Notes: generated from the letters alone by a model not told the origin. Shown: positions 26,858-36,230, counted from the stretch's first letter. The stretch is DNA of 64,000 nucleotides from Blautia wexlerae DSM 19850 (GCF_025148125.1 NZ_CP102267.1:1994501-2058500), one strand, 5' to 3'. Made by a program: numbers and translations.

Positions 26858-28953
26858 TGAAATTTGCTATTAAGCATGAAATAAAAGGACGAATTCGTAT
26901 CCACCTTGCGCAGAAACACATGACCTACAGACAGGCGGATATTCTGCAGTGTTATCTGGAGAAAGAGGCAAATATCAGCAAGGCATCGGTTTATGTAAGA
27001 ACTCAGGATGTCGCTGTTGTCTATACCGGCAGCAGAGATGGGCTGATTCGTTTACTGAGCAGATTTTCCTATGAAACTGCTCAGGTATCTGAATCAGCAC
27101 TTGAGAATTCCGGACGTGAATTAAACGAAACCTATAAAGAAAAACTGATCAACTCTGTGGTAATGCGTACATTAAATAAAATGTTTCTGCCATACCCGGT
27201 ACGTGTAGCGATCACTACAGTGAAATCAGTGAAATACATTTATCATGGTGTACGTACTTTGATGAAGGGAAAACTGGAGGTACCTGTTCTGGATGCAGCA
27301 GCAATCGGTGTATCTATGCTCCGCGGTGACTTCAATACTGCAGGTTCCACCATGTTCCTGCTTGGAATCGGTGAGATCCTTGAGGAATGGACACATAAGA
27401 AATCCGTCAATGACCTTGCAAGAAGCATGTCTATCAATGCAGAGAAAGTATGGTTTGTAAATGAAGACGGACAGGAGGTTCTTATATCTGCTTCTTCTGT
27501 TAAAGCAGGTGATCTGATACGCGTACATATGGGTAATGTGATTCCGTTTGACGGAGATGTTGCAGCAGGAGAAGCAATGGTCAACCAGACTTCTCTGACA
27601 GGTGAATCTGCGCCTGTACGTAAAGCAGAAGGCAGCTTTGCCTATGCAGGAACTGTTCTGGAAGAGGGCGAACTCACTGTTAAGGTTAAAGAAGCAGCAG
27701 GTTCCAGCCGCTATGAGAAGATTGTCAACATGATCGAGGATTCTGAGAAGCTGAAATCCTCTGTGGAAAGTAATGCAGAACATCTTGCAGACAGACTTGT
27801 GCCATACACTCTTGCAGGTACAGGGATAACTTATCTGCTTACTAGAAACATGACGAAAACCCTTGCGGTACTTATGGTAGATTTCTCCTGCGCACTGAAG
27901 CTTGCCATGCCTGTTTCCGTATTATCCGCTATACGTGAGGCAAGTACTCACAGTATTACTGTAAAGGGCGGTAAATATATGGAAGCAATGGCTGATGCCA
28001 CGACTATTGTATTTGACAAGACGGGTACACTTACAAAAGCAAAGCCTGTAGTTTCAGATGTGGTATCTTTCAGTGAAGAGCTGAGTTCAGATGAGCTTCT
28101 GCGTATTGCAGCATGTATGGAGGAACATTTCCCTCATTCCATGGCAAGAGCAGTTGTCAATGCAGCCAAAGAGAAACATCTTGTTCATGAGGAAATGCAT
28201 TCAAAAGTAGAATATATCGTAGCTCATGGTATTTCTACAACTATTGAAGGCAAAAAGGCAGTGATCGGAAGCTGGCATTTCGTAATGGAAGATGAAAAGT
28301 GTGTAATTCCGGAAGGAATGGAAGACAGATTTGAACACCTGCCATTAGAATGTTCTCACCTGTATCTTGCAATCGAAGGAAAACTTGCAGCAGTTATCTG
28401 TGTAGAGGATCCGCTTCGTGAAGAGGCTGCAGATGCAGTACGTGAATTAAAAGAAGCCGGCATTACAAAAGTCGTAATGATGACCGGTGACAGTGAACGT
28501 ACAGCAGCAGCTATTGCGAAACGTGTAGGAGTAGATGAATATTACTCCGAAGTCCTGCCCGAAGATAAGGCATCTTTTGTAGAGAAAGAAAAAGAACTGG
28601 GGCATAAAGTTATTATGATCGGTGATGGGATCAATGATTCACTGGCACTTTCTTCTGCAAGTGTGGGAATTGCTATCAGTGATGGCGCAGCTATTGCACG
28701 TGAGATCGCAGATGTTACAATTTCTGCAGATAATCTCCATGAGATTGTTACGTTAAAGAGACTGAGCACAGCGCTGATGAAGCGTATCCATAATAATTAC
28801 AGAACTATTATCGGTATAAACGGCGGTCTGATCGCACTTGGAGTTACAGGTATCATTATGCCTACAACATCCGCACTGCTTCATAACATGTCAACACTGA
28901 CTATCAGTTTAAGAAGTATGAGAAATCTTCTTCCAAAAGAAGAGGAAGCATAA
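26857..28953 (+). CDS. Heavy-metal P-type ATPase with HMA_2-type N-terminus and FSC motif
   Basis: This 698-residue P1B-like ATPase is probably a metal exporter. The N-terminus is an HMA-like fold without the CXXC metal site. Catalytic parts are present: TGES (actuator), DKTGTLT with phosphorylated Asp at about 387, MMTGDSERTA, and GDGINDSLALSSA. The membrane metal site, usually CPC, SPC or CPH, is DFSCALKLAMP here (Ser-Cys near 343), so specificity is unclear. Iron or manganese export is a guess from the feo/DtxR context. It is translationally coupled to DUF6110 and ends in a strong terminator. Confidence 0.85.
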   Translation: MKFAIKHEIKGRIRIHLAQKHMTYRQADILQCYLEKEANISKASVYVRTQDVAVVYTGSRDGLIRLLSRFSYETAQVSESALENSGRELNETYKEKLINSVVMRTLNKMFLPYPVRVAITTVKSVKYIYHGVRTLMKGKLEVPVLDAAAIGVSMLRGDFNTAGSTMFLLGIGEILEEWTHKKSVNDLARSMSINAEKVWFVNEDGQEVLISASSVKAGDLIRVHMGNVIPFDGDVAAGEAMVNQTSLTGESAPVRKAEGSFAYAGTVLEEGELTVKVKEAAGSSRYEKIVNMIEDSEKLKSSVESNAEHLADRLVPYTLAGTGITYLLTRNMTKTLAVLMVDFSCALKLAMPVSVLSAIREASTHSITVKGGKYMEAMADATTIVFDKTGTLTKAKPVVSDVVSFSEELSSDELLRIAACMEEHFPHSMARAVVNAAKEKHLVHEEMHSKVEYIVAHGISTTIEGKKAVIGSWHFVMEDEKCVIPEGMEDRFEHLPLECSHLYLAIEGKLAAVICVEDPLREEAADAVRELKEAGITKVVMMTGDSERTAAAIAKRVGVDEYYSEVLPEDKASFVEKEKELGHKVIMIGDGINDSLALSSASVGIAISDGAAIAREIADVTISADNLHEIVTLKRLSTALMKRIHNNYRTIIGINGGLIALGVTGIIMPTTSALLHNMSTLTISLRSMRNLLPKEEEA

Positions 28954-28965
28954 AGATAACCATAA

Positions 28966-29035
28966 AAAACCATATCCGGGATTTCATGATAAAGCAACAG
29001 ATGCTTAGTCTCTGAAAATCCGGGATATGGTTTTT
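28966..29035. terminator. Long-stem terminator after P-type ATPase
   Basis: AAAACCATATCCGGGATTTCA pairs with TGAAAATCCGGGATATGGTTTT, then a T-rich tail; the A-run upstream suggests use on both strands. Confidence 0.8.
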
Positions 29036-29049
29036 ATTATGTTTTTATT

Positions 29050-29210
29050 TATAGCAATCCTCTAAAATAATGCATCTTAATCCAGCCCATCAGAGTGTGA
29101 AATCCTGCGTCAGATATCTTTGCCGTGCGTCAGCACACCTGCAGATATCTTCCTTGTCTTTCGCACGCTGCTGAACTGTCTTAAATGCATTATTTACGAG
29201 GATTGCTATA
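29050..29210. repeat. 161-bp element with 26-bp terminal inverted repeats (family A)
   Basis: The left end TATAGCAATCCTCTAAAATA... (29050-29075) and the right end (29185-29210) are inverted copies with 24 of 26 identical bases. No coding capacity is seen. Solo or partial copies occur at 46104, 49714 and 51731. It has MITE-like size and structure. The right end overlaps and terminates the DtxR-family gene. No matching transposase is in the window. Confidence 0.7.
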
Positions 29211-29582
29211 ATTTTCATGCGTGCCTGCAATAGACTTCTTAATGGCAGAAAAACTCTCTGCGCTGATCGCATGCTCCATCTTACAGGCATCCTCGGCTGC
29301 AACCTTCGGGTCAACTCCGATAGAAGTCAGCCATCCGGTCAGAAAGGTATGTCTTTCATAAATCTTATCTGCAATTTCCTGCCCGGTTTCCGTCAGATTG
29401 ATAAATCCATTTTCATCAATCGTAATGTAATTACTGGCTTTCAAATTCTTCATTGCAACACTGACACTCGGTTTTGAAAAAGACAGTTCATGCGCAATGT
29501 CGATAGAGCGGACATTACCGTTTCTTTTTTTGATCATAAGGATCGCTTCGAGATAATCTTCTCCTGATTCATGTATCGCCAT
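29190..29582 (-). CDS. Short DtxR/MntR-type metal-dependent repressor
   Basis: This 130-residue protein starts MAIHESGEDYLEAIL. A winged helix with SIDIAHELSFSKPSVSVAMKNL is followed by the metal-binding dimer domain with ERHTFLTGWL and the D-A-C-K-M-E-H-A-I-S motif. It lacks the SH3-like third domain, as MntR does. It is the best candidate for the GTTAG-N6-CTAAC operators nearby; whether it senses Fe(II) or Mn(II) is open. The last codons and the stop are provided by the terminal repeat of a small inserted element, so the native C-terminus has been altered. The ATG is preceded by AAGGAGGG. Confidence 0.88.
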   Translation of the reverse strand: MAIHESGEDYLEAILMIKKRNGNVRSIDIAHELSFSKPSVSVAMKNLKASNYITIDENGFINLTETGQEIADKIYERHTFLTGWLTSIGVDPKVAAEDACKMEHAISAESFSAIKKSIAGTHENYSNPRK

Positions 29583-29809
29583 ATTGATACCCTCCTTTTT
29601 TCTTTCCGATATTGCTGTTGTGAACTGCTGTACGCAAACAGTACAGACAGTTATGTTCTGTCAAAGAGTATCCTATTTCTTTTTATGATTTTGATACCTG
29701 CCAGATAATAATATCCTGTTTTTTAAAACATTAAAGCAACACGTTAAACTATAATAACATGGATTATAACATAACTTTTGATTTCCGTAAAGAAATCTCC
29801 TCAAAACTA

Positions 29810-29867
29810 TTGACAGAAGAGAAAATAATGCTATAATAAAATCAAACAAATGAACAAGTGCTCATAT
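29810..29867 (+). promoter_or_regulatory. Promoter and ArsR/SmtB-type operator of HMA-ATPase-ArsR genes
   Basis: TTGACA (29810), 16 bases, TATAAT (29832), then AAATGAACAAGTGCTCATAT (29848-29867). This is an imperfect palindrome resembling the SmtB/ZiaR/CadC-class site (TGAACA...TTCA). The repressor would be the ArsR-family protein at 32162. Confidence 0.65.
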
Positions 29868-29904
29868 GTTGATATAAAAGAGATGAGCGGAAAGGGAAAA
29901 TATT

Positions 29905-30123
29905 ATGAAGAAAACTTATAAAATCGATGTAGACTGTGCAAACTGTGCTAATAAAATGGAGGAAGCTGCCAAGAATACAGCCGGTGTTAAAGATGCAACA
30001 GTTAACTTCATGATGCTGAAGATGATCGTTGAATTCGAAGACGGACAGGATTCAAAAGCAGTTATGAAAGACGTATTAAAGAACTGCAAGAAGGTAGAAG
30101 ACGACTGTGAGATCTATCTTTAA
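29905..30123 (+). CDS. Heavy-metal-associated (HMA) domain protein
   Basis: This 72-residue ferredoxin-like metallochaperone has a variant metal loop DCANCANKME (Cys-x2-Cys at residues 11-14). It resembles the N-terminal HMA domain that the downstream ATPase lacks, so it likely delivers metal to that pump. It starts the ArsR-regulated cluster behind GGAAAGGG. Confidence 0.85.
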   Translation: MKKTYKIDVDCANCANKMEEAAKNTAGVKDATVNFMMLKMIVEFEDGQDSKAVMKDVLKNCKKVEDDCEIYL

Positions 30124-30236
30124 TTCTGAGTTATCCGGAGAATGGACTGTTGCATAAAACGTATCCCGGCACTGAGCTTTTCGCCGGAAAGTTTTTTGCA
30201 GCAGTCCTGCTTTTATAAGAAGAGAGAGGTATTGAT

Positions 30237-32102
30237 ATGAACAAGAAGCAAAAGAAAATGCTGATCAGAATTATCATAGCAGCAGTGCTGATCGTGGTCT
30301 TTTCCTTACTGCCGGCAGAGGGATACCTGAGAGTTGTTCTTTTTATGATCCCATATCTGGTCATCGGCTATGATATCCTGAAGAAAGCATTTAAGGGTAT
30401 TTTAAATAAACAGGTGTTTGACGAGAACTTTCTGATGGCTGTAGCCACAGTAGGTGCAATTCTCCTTGGCGACTATTCCGAGGGTGTTGCAGTTATGCTT
30501 TTCTACCAGATTGGAGAACTTTTCCAGAGCTATGCAGTGGGAAAGAGCAGACGAAACATCAGTGAACTGATGGATATCCGTCCTGATTATGCGAACATAG
30601 AGAAAGACGGAACACTGGAACAGGTTGATCCTGATGAAGTTGAGATCGGAACCATTATTGTTGTTCAGCCGGGTGAAAAAGTACCGATCGATGGAGTGAT
30701 CACCGAGGGAACTTCTACATTAAATACAAGTGCACTGACAGGTGAGAGTCTTCCGCGTGATGCAAAAGCAGGCGATGAAGTGATCAGTGGCTGTATCAAT
30801 ATGACAGGTCTGCTGAAGATCCGTACAACTAAGGAATTCGGTGAATCTACAGTATCCAAGATTCTTGAACTGGTAGAGAATTCCAGCTCCAGAAAGTCAA
30901 AATCTGAAAACTTTATTTCCAAATTTGCGAAATACTATACACCTGCAGTATGTTACGGAGCCCTTGCTCTTGCATTTATCCCGCCGATCGTACTTCTTAT
31001 TATGGGAAAACCTGCCATGTGGGGAGACTGGATCTACAGAGCCCTTACCTTCCTTGTAATCAGCTGTCCATGTGCGCTGGTCATCAGCATCCCGTTAAGT
31101 TTCTTCGCAGGAATCGGTGGAGCCAGCAATCAGGGCATTCTGGTCAAGGGTTCCAACTATCTGGAAACACTGGCTCAGACAAAATATGTTGTATTTGACA
31201 AAACAGGTACTGTGACTCAGGGTGTCTTCGAAGTAAGTGGTATTCATCACAATGAAATGCCTGATGAGAAATTGTTAGAATATGCAGCACTTGCCGAGTG
31301 TTCTTCCTCCCATCCGATCAGCAAGAGCCTGCAGAAAGCATACGGAAAACCAATCGACAGAAATCGTGTTACTGATATTGAAGAAATCAGTGGTAATGGT
31401 GTGATTGCCAAAGTTGACGGCATATCTGTAGCTGCCGGTAATACCAAATTAATGAACAGACTTGGCATTGCTTATCAGGATTGCCATCATGTAGGAACTG
31501 TTGTGCATATGGCCATTGACGGCAAATATGCAGGACATATCCTGATATCCGATATCATCAAACCTCATGCAAAAGAGGCAATCGCTGAACTGAAGAAAGC
31601 CGGAATCAGCAAGACCGTTATGCTGACAGGCGACTCAAAACGTGTTGCAGATCAGGTTGCCGGGGAACTGGGAATTCAGGAAGTATACAGCGAACTTTTA
31701 CCTGCTGACAAAGTTTCCAGGGTAGAAGAACTTCTTAATCAGAAGTCTGAAAAGGCTAAACTTGCGTTTGTAGGTGACGGTATCAATGATGCCCCTGTAT
31801 TATCCAGAGCCGATATTGGTATTGCGATGGGAGCGCTTGGTTCAGATGCAGCAATCGAAGCAGCTGATATCGTTCTGATGGATGATGATCCTCTGAAGAT
31901 TTCCAAAGCGATCAAAATTGCACGTAAATGTATCCGTATTGTATATGAAAATATTTATTTTGCAATCGGCATTAAAATTCTCTGCCTGATCCTTGGAGCT
32001 TTAGGTATTGCAAACATGTGGGTGGCCATTTTTGCAGATGTAGGTGTTATGATCCTGGCAGTATTAAACGCGGTCCGTACATTATTTGTAAAGAATTTAT
32101 AA
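30237..32102 (+). CDS. Cd/Zn/Co-type P1B ATPase without N-terminal HMA domain
   Basis: This 621-residue ATPase of the ZntA/CadA class exports divalent soft metals. It has about eight membrane helices, TGESLPRD in the actuator, the transport site CPCALVISIP, DKTGTVTQG with the phosphorylated Asp, the SSHPISK nucleotide-site HP, TGDSKRVADQV and GDGINDAPVLSRADIGIAMG. The separate HMA gene upstream supplies the missing chaperone domain. It is followed 60 bases later by its ArsR repressor gene. Confidence 0.92.
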   Translation: MNKKQKKMLIRIIIAAVLIVVFSLLPAEGYLRVVLFMIPYLVIGYDILKKAFKGILNKQVFDENFLMAVATVGAILLGDYSEGVAVMLFYQIGELFQSYAVGKSRRNISELMDIRPDYANIEKDGTLEQVDPDEVEIGTIIVVQPGEKVPIDGVITEGTSTLNTSALTGESLPRDAKAGDEVISGCINMTGLLKIRTTKEFGESTVSKILELVENSSSRKSKSENFISKFAKYYTPAVCYGALALAFIPPIVLLIMGKPAMWGDWIYRALTFLVISCPCALVISIPLSFFAGIGGASNQGILVKGSNYLETLAQTKYVVFDKTGTVTQGVFEVSGIHHNEMPDEKLLEYAALAECSSSHPISKSLQKAYGKPIDRNRVTDIEEISGNGVIAKVDGISVAAGNTKLMNRLGIAYQDCHHVGTVVHMAIDGKYAGHILISDIIKPHAKEAIAELKKAGISKTVMLTGDSKRVADQVAGELGIQEVYSELLPADKVSRVEELLNQKSEKAKLAFVGDGINDAPVLSRADIGIAMGALGSDAAIEAADIVLMDDDPLKISKAIKIARKCIRIVYENIYFAIGIKILCLILGALGIANMWVAIFADVGVMILAVLNAVRTLFVKNL

Positions 32103-32161
32103 GAAACAGGCAAATCAGCAGAAACCTTTTGTGATAAGCCGGAAAGGTAACAGGTAAGAAA

Positions 32162-32524
32162 ATGGAAGTATGCAAAGAAGAATTATGTGAGAGTAATGAA
32201 ATACATGAAGATCTGCTTAAAATTGTAGATGAAACCCTGCCGGAAGAAACAGAGCTTTATGATCTGGCCGAATTATTCAAGGTTTTCGGAGACTCTACCA
32301 GAATACGCATTTTGTTTGTTTTGTTTGAGGCAGAGGTATGCGTCTGCGATCTCGCTAAAGCATTGAATATGACTCAGTCTGCGATTTCTCATCAGCTTCG
32401 TATTCTGAAACAGAATAAACTGGTAAAGAGCCGCAGAGAGGGAAAATCTATTTTCTATTCTCTGGCAGATGATCATGTCCGCACGATCATCAACCAGGGA
32501 CGGGAACATATAGAAGAAGATTGA
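32162..32524 (+). CDS. ArsR/SmtB-family metal-responsive repressor
   Basis: This 120-residue winged helix has FGDSTRIRILFVLFE, the alpha-3 metal motif EVCVCDLA (CadC-type Cys pair) and TQSAISHQLRILKQNKLVKSRREGK. The acidic N-terminus has two more Cys (C4, C9), as in CadC. The C-terminal helix has DHVRTIINQGREH (alpha-5 Zn-type site). It probably senses Cd/Zn/Pb and represses the promoter at 29810. Confidence 0.92.
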   Translation: MEVCKEELCESNEIHEDLLKIVDETLPEETELYDLAELFKVFGDSTRIRILFVLFEAEVCVCDLAKALNMTQSAISHQLRILKQNKLVKSRREGKSIFYSLADDHVRTIINQGREHIEED

Positions 32525-32575
32525 AAAAAGCATCAGTTATCTGAAAGATTATAAATTCAGATAACTGATGCTTTT
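32525..32575. terminator. Bidirectional terminator between arsR and Gx genes
   Basis: AAAGCATCAGTTATCTGAA and TTCAGATAACTGATGCTTT are perfect inverted arms with A- and T-runs. It serves the convergent genes on both sides. Confidence 0.88.
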
Positions 32576-32579
32576 AAAG

Positions 32580-33062
32580 TTATAGATGAACTCTTTTCAA
32601 AATCTCGTTAGTAAGTCCGCCGATTACCACCCCGGCAGCAACACCTGCCACCAGAAGTGCCGGTGCGTATACAAACACACTTGCATTTTGTACGATCAGC
32701 ATGGCAATGATCAACTGACCGATATTATGGGAAACACCTCCTGCAACGCTGACACCGATCAGACTGAAGGAGGTGTTTTTCAGCATAAGTGTCATAACTG
32801 TCATACTAAGCGCGGCGCCTGCCAGACTGTACAGGATACTGAACAGATTTCCGAACATAAATCCGATCACCAGAATGCGGACAACAGAAACCAGGGCAGC
32901 CTCCCTAAATGAATATTTCTTCAAAATAAAAAGTACTCCCAGATTGGCAAGTCCAAGTTTAATCCCCGGAATCCCCGCAAAAACCGGAATCAGTGATTCC
33001 ACATATCCCAGAATGATCGCCACAGCTGAAAAAAGCCCAAGGCAGGCTGTTTTTTGCTTCAT
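32580..33062 (-). CDS. Gx-family membrane transporter (EetB-like, HepPP synthase component I family)
   Basis: This 160-residue, five- or six-helix membrane protein is rich in Gly-x repeats (SAVAIILGYVESLIPVFAGIPGIKLGLANL). It belongs to the family once called heptaprenyl diphosphate synthase component I, whose members resemble ECF S-components. It usually pairs with a NusG-II protein and, in flavin-based extracellular electron transfer, corresponds to EetB as I recall. The ATG at 33062 follows GAGAGGAG; a longer frame starting at 33128 lacks a ribosome site. It is divergent from the surface redox genes and shares their operator-bearing intergenic region. Confidence 0.8.
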   Translation of the reverse strand: MKQKTACLGLFSAVAIILGYVESLIPVFAGIPGIKLGLANLGVLFILKKYSFREAALVSVVRILVIGFMFGNLFSILYSLAGAALSMTVMTLMLKNTSFSLIGVSVAGGVSHNIGQLIIAMLIVQNASVFVYAPALLVAGVAAGVVIGGLTNEILKRVHL

Positions 33063-33153
33063 AAATCTATTTTCTCCTCTCAAAAAATCCAAAATTGAAT
33101 TATCAGAATTCTTCAGACATTTTAACACAGAAAAAATATTCCCGCAACCACAA

Positions 33154-33282
33154 GTTAGATGTAACTAATACTGATTTTTACTGAAAGCATTTATTGAGAA
33201 AAAATGACGAATATCCCCGGTAAAAAAGTGTGGATTTTTTCAGACAGACATGTTACTATTTCATAAGTTAGCAGTGACTAAT
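33154..33282. promoter_or_regulatory. Divergent regulatory region with two GTTAG-N6-CTAAT operators
   Basis: GTTAGATGTAACTAAT (33154-33169) is nearer the minus-strand Gx gene, and GTTAGCAGTGACTAAT (33267-33282) is nearer the plus-strand surface gene. The 380-base region holds no gene. A partial family A sequence (TATAGCAATCCTATA) lies at 33311. I could not place convincing -35/-10 boxes. Confidence 0.6.
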
Positions 33283-33443
33283 TCACATGATTACTGCTGA
33301 CAGCCTACCTATAGCAATCCTATATGAATATCTTTGGCAGAAGTCACTCCCTTTTGGTAAAAGTAAAATCCCTTTGGTTAATAAGTTGATTAACCCTCTG
33401 GTAAGAGTGATTCCGCAAAAAAATTTTAGAAGAGGAGAAAACC

Positions 33444-35420
33444 ATGACAAACAAAAAACTTATGAAAAAAATAGCACCTGTTGTAATGAGTGCCGCAGTT
33501 GCTATGACCAGCATGCCATATGCAGTTCTGGCATCTGATTTCACAGACAGTGAGGTACTTACAGACAGCACAGATTTCTCTGTTTCCGAAGAGTTTGCCG
33601 CCGAGGATGCGCAGGAAGAATTTACCACCGAAGATGTCCAGGATGCTTTTGCTGCAGAAGCACAGCAGGGCGAAGCTTATGTGCTTATGAATATTCCATA
33701 CGATGATTTCTACAAGGCAGAACTGAAAAATAATGATGTAAAAGTTGATGCTTTCACATCTGCAACTCTTAATAAATCAAGAACAGCAGGTATGATGAAC
33801 GGAAATTCCGCTTATCACGTAGACCCCAATGGAACCGATGTAACAGGTGTTACTTTCCCTGTAAAGGTCAGTGATCTTTCCCTTCTGAAAGACCAGAAGC
33901 AGGTAACAGATTCTGACTCTGTAACGATCACAGTGACAAACAGAGGACAGACAAGCAGCAACACCTATACAGGAAAAGATTCCCTGATTGAAAATGCCTC
34001 TTACTCTTATTATATTTTAAGTGAAACACCGTCTTATTACAAAGAACTTACTGTAAATGCAGATGGCAGCTATTCTTTCTCAGCAATGAAAGGTGCTCAG
34101 ACACAGACCGTTGCAATTGATGCTATATTAAAAACAGAGACAACTTACGGGGACTATGAGCTGGATCTGAATAATGAGACTTTTTCATCACTGATCGATA
34201 CGACTACAGATAAGATTTATGGTGTAACCGTAAATACTACAGACGGAACCAACTATGGCCTGCGTCATCTGGAGAATATCTGGCGTGGAAGTATGCTTGC
34301 CTGGGGTACAGGATATACAACAGAAGTTCACGGATGCCCTGTTTCTTCTGCGCATTATAAATCAATCATGGGAAAAACAATTGACAGCGTTACTTATTAC
34401 ACAGATAAAGGCATGATCACTTTTGATGTTCCGGATGTAAAGGTGCAGACAACTACAGGAATCAAGGCAACAGTGACAGATATTATGAATACAGACTCAT
34501 CTGCAGCAGTTACCTTTGACCAGGCTCTGCCGGCAGACTTCAAGGCACAGTATACTGTAGACAAAACAGTGGTTTCCTGCACAGACGGAAAACTTGCAGT
34601 TGGAGCTCTTGCATTGGGAACACATAAGGTTGAAATTGCAGATGCCAGCGGAAAATATGCAGCCATTGTAACTGAATTTACAGTAAATACAGACAAAATG
34701 CCGGCTTCTTATGACAGTAACGAGACAAAACTGGTTGCAGCAAAAGGCATTACAGCAGAAGAGTTCTCTGCATACATTAAGAGCATCAGCAAAGTAAAAG
34801 TTGATGATACAGAATATGCCGCAACCGGAAGAGGAAGCAAGGTCATTGTAAAAGAAGATGGAACTCTTGATCTCACAGATCTTCAGGTAACAGATGCAAC
34901 TGTATTTGAAATAACTGCTGTAGGATATAAGAATAATCTTACTTTTACTTACAAAGAAGCAGAAAATACATTTGAATTAAATACTTCTTCCAAGACTCTT
35001 TATACAAAAGGCAGCACAAAAACTACTCTCAAAGTTACAACAAACCTTACAGATAAAATCACATGGAAATCCAGCAATACAAAAGTGGCTTCTGTAAACA
35101 GCAAAGGTGTTGTAACTGCTAAGGCAAAAGGAACAGCAGTGATCACAGCATCCTGCGGAGAATACCAAGTAACCTGCAAGATAACAGTTAAAAATCCATC
35201 CCTGAAACTTAGCAAATCTTCAGCAACTGTAAAAGTTGGAAAAACAACAAACATTTCTGCAAAGGCAACTCCATCAGGAAAGGTTACTTACAAGTCAAGC
35301 AACAGCAAGATTGCAACAGTAAGCTCCAAAGGCGTTGTAAAAGGAAAGAAAAAAGGTACTGCCAAAATCACAGTAACCTGCAATGGTGTTAAGAAGGTAT
35401 TTACAGTAAAAGTAAAATAA
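33444..35420 (+). CDS. Secreted Tp47-domain-like surface protein with two Big_2 domains (A)
   Basis: This 658-residue exported protein has a signal peptide (1-31), an acidic low-complexity linker (32-75), then a region starting NIPYDDFYKAEL that aligns by eye with the N-terminal domain of treponemal Tp47. It includes D102-A-F-T-S-A-T108, where Tp47 has DAVSRAT. Residues about 515-658 are two Ig-like Big_2 domains ending without LPXTG, so retention may be through wall binding. It is a paralogue of the protein at 38420 but more diverged. Tp47 was studied as a penicillin-binding/beta-lactamase lipoprotein; here the neighbours are flavin proteins, so a redox or metal role is more likely. Confidence 0.72.
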   Translation: MTNKKLMKKIAPVVMSAAVAMTSMPYAVLASDFTDSEVLTDSTDFSVSEEFAAEDAQEEFTTEDVQDAFAAEAQQGEAYVLMNIPYDDFYKAELKNNDVKVDAFTSATLNKSRTAGMMNGNSAYHVDPNGTDVTGVTFPVKVSDLSLLKDQKQVTDSDSVTITVTNRGQTSSNTYTGKDSLIENASYSYYILSETPSYYKELTVNADGSYSFSAMKGAQTQTVAIDAILKTETTYGDYELDLNNETFSSLIDTTTDKIYGVTVNTTDGTNYGLRHLENIWRGSMLAWGTGYTTEVHGCPVSSAHYKSIMGKTIDSVTYYTDKGMITFDVPDVKVQTTTGIKATVTDIMNTDSSAAVTFDQALPADFKAQYTVDKTVVSCTDGKLAVGALALGTHKVEIADASGKYAAIVTEFTVNTDKMPASYDSNETKLVAAKGITAEEFSAYIKSISKVKVDDTEYAATGRGSKVIVKEDGTLDLTDLQVTDATVFEITAVGYKNNLTFTYKEAENTFELNTSSKTLYTKGSTKTTLKVTTNLTDKITWKSSNTKVASVNSKGVVTAKAKGTAVITASCGEYQVTCKITVKNPSLKLSKSSATVKVGKTTNISAKATPSGKVTYKSSNSKIATVSSKGVVKGKKKGTAKITVTCNGVKKVFTVKVK

Positions 35421-35450
35421 ACGATAACAGGTAAATAATTCGCACAATAA

Positions 35451-35478
35451 ATGACCTCGGATTTTGCTCCGGGGTCAT
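35451..35478 (+). terminator. Hairpin terminator after surface protein A
   Basis: ATGACCTCGGA pairs with TCCGGGGTCAT; the T-run after it is weak. Confidence 0.6.
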
Positions 35479-35554
35479 CTTAATGAGAAAAAAACAACAT
35501 TAGCAGAATCTGTTATATATAGATTTTTATATACTAAAATGATACACTTTTAAA

Positions 35555-35570
35555 GTTAGTTATGATTAAG
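35555..35570 (+). promoter_or_regulatory. Operator candidate upstream of FMN-binding gene
   Basis: GTTAGTTATGATTAAG matches the family palindrome with a degraded right half. It is 64 bases before the GTG start. AT-rich sequence upstream (TATACTAAAAT) could hold the promoter. Confidence 0.45.
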
Positions 35571-35633
35571 TTTTGCTTCATCCAAAAACAGATATCATAT
35601 CCGGCAAAATAAAAAAATAAAGGAGGAGACAAC

Positions 35634-36230
35634 GTGAATAATCAAAACTTTTATCTGCGTCTGATCGCACTTTTGCTGATCATCATGGCGGTATTTTTCT
35701 ATAACGGAACAGTAAAAGATAAAGAACAGGCTCAGGATATTGCAGACCTGACTGCAAAAACAGAGAGCCTGGAGAAACAGCAGGACCAGATACTTACAGC
35801 ATTAAAGGAAACTTATGAGGAACAGAAAACAGCAGCAGAAAGTAATGCTTCTTCTGATGTATCTTCAGAAGCTGATAATAAATCTGAAAAGGATTCCACA
35901 GAGGATAAAGAAAATACAGAGCAGGCAGATTCTGAAGAATCTGATGATTCTGACAATGTATATAAAAATGGCACCTTCGAAGGTTCCGGAACCGGATACG
36001 GTGGAACCATCACAGTCCAGGTAACACTGGAAGACGATACTATTACAGCAGTCAGTGTAGTCAGTGCGCCGGGTGAGGACAGTGCTTATCTGTCACAGGG
36101 CGAGAATGTCATAAACAGCATCATCAGCGAGCAGAGCACAGATGTTGACACCATTTCCGGAGCAACTTTCAGTTCTACGGGTATCTTAGAAGCAGTAAAT
36201 GATGCATTATCAAAGGCGGAAAACGCATGA
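35634..36230 (+). CDS. Membrane-anchored protein with one ApbE-flavinylated FMN-binding domain
   Basis: This 198-residue protein has one N-terminal helix (about 8-24), a coiled-coil and acidic Ser-rich linker (35-108), then an FMN_bind domain. The domain carries D172-T-I-S-G-A-T178, the D-x2-S-G-A-T motif whose Thr receives FMN from ApbE. The flavin would sit outside the cell, tethered to the membrane. The start is GTG behind AGGAGGAG. It overlaps the next gene by 4 bases, so the two are made together and likely exchange electrons. Confidence 0.88.
   Translation: MNNQNFYLRLIALLLIIMAVFFYNGTVKDKEQAQDIADLTAKTESLEKQQDQILTALKETYEEQKTAAESNASSDVSSEADNKSEKDSTEDKENTEQADSEESDDSDNVYKNGTFEGSGTGYGGTITVQVTLEDDTITAVSVVSAPGEDSAYLSQGENVINSIISEQSTDVDTISGATFSSTGILEAVNDALSKAENA

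Noticed and set aside
33287..33538. Small frame in the divergent region before surface protein A
   Set aside because: It runs through operators and the ribosome site of the real gene and has no homology by eye.
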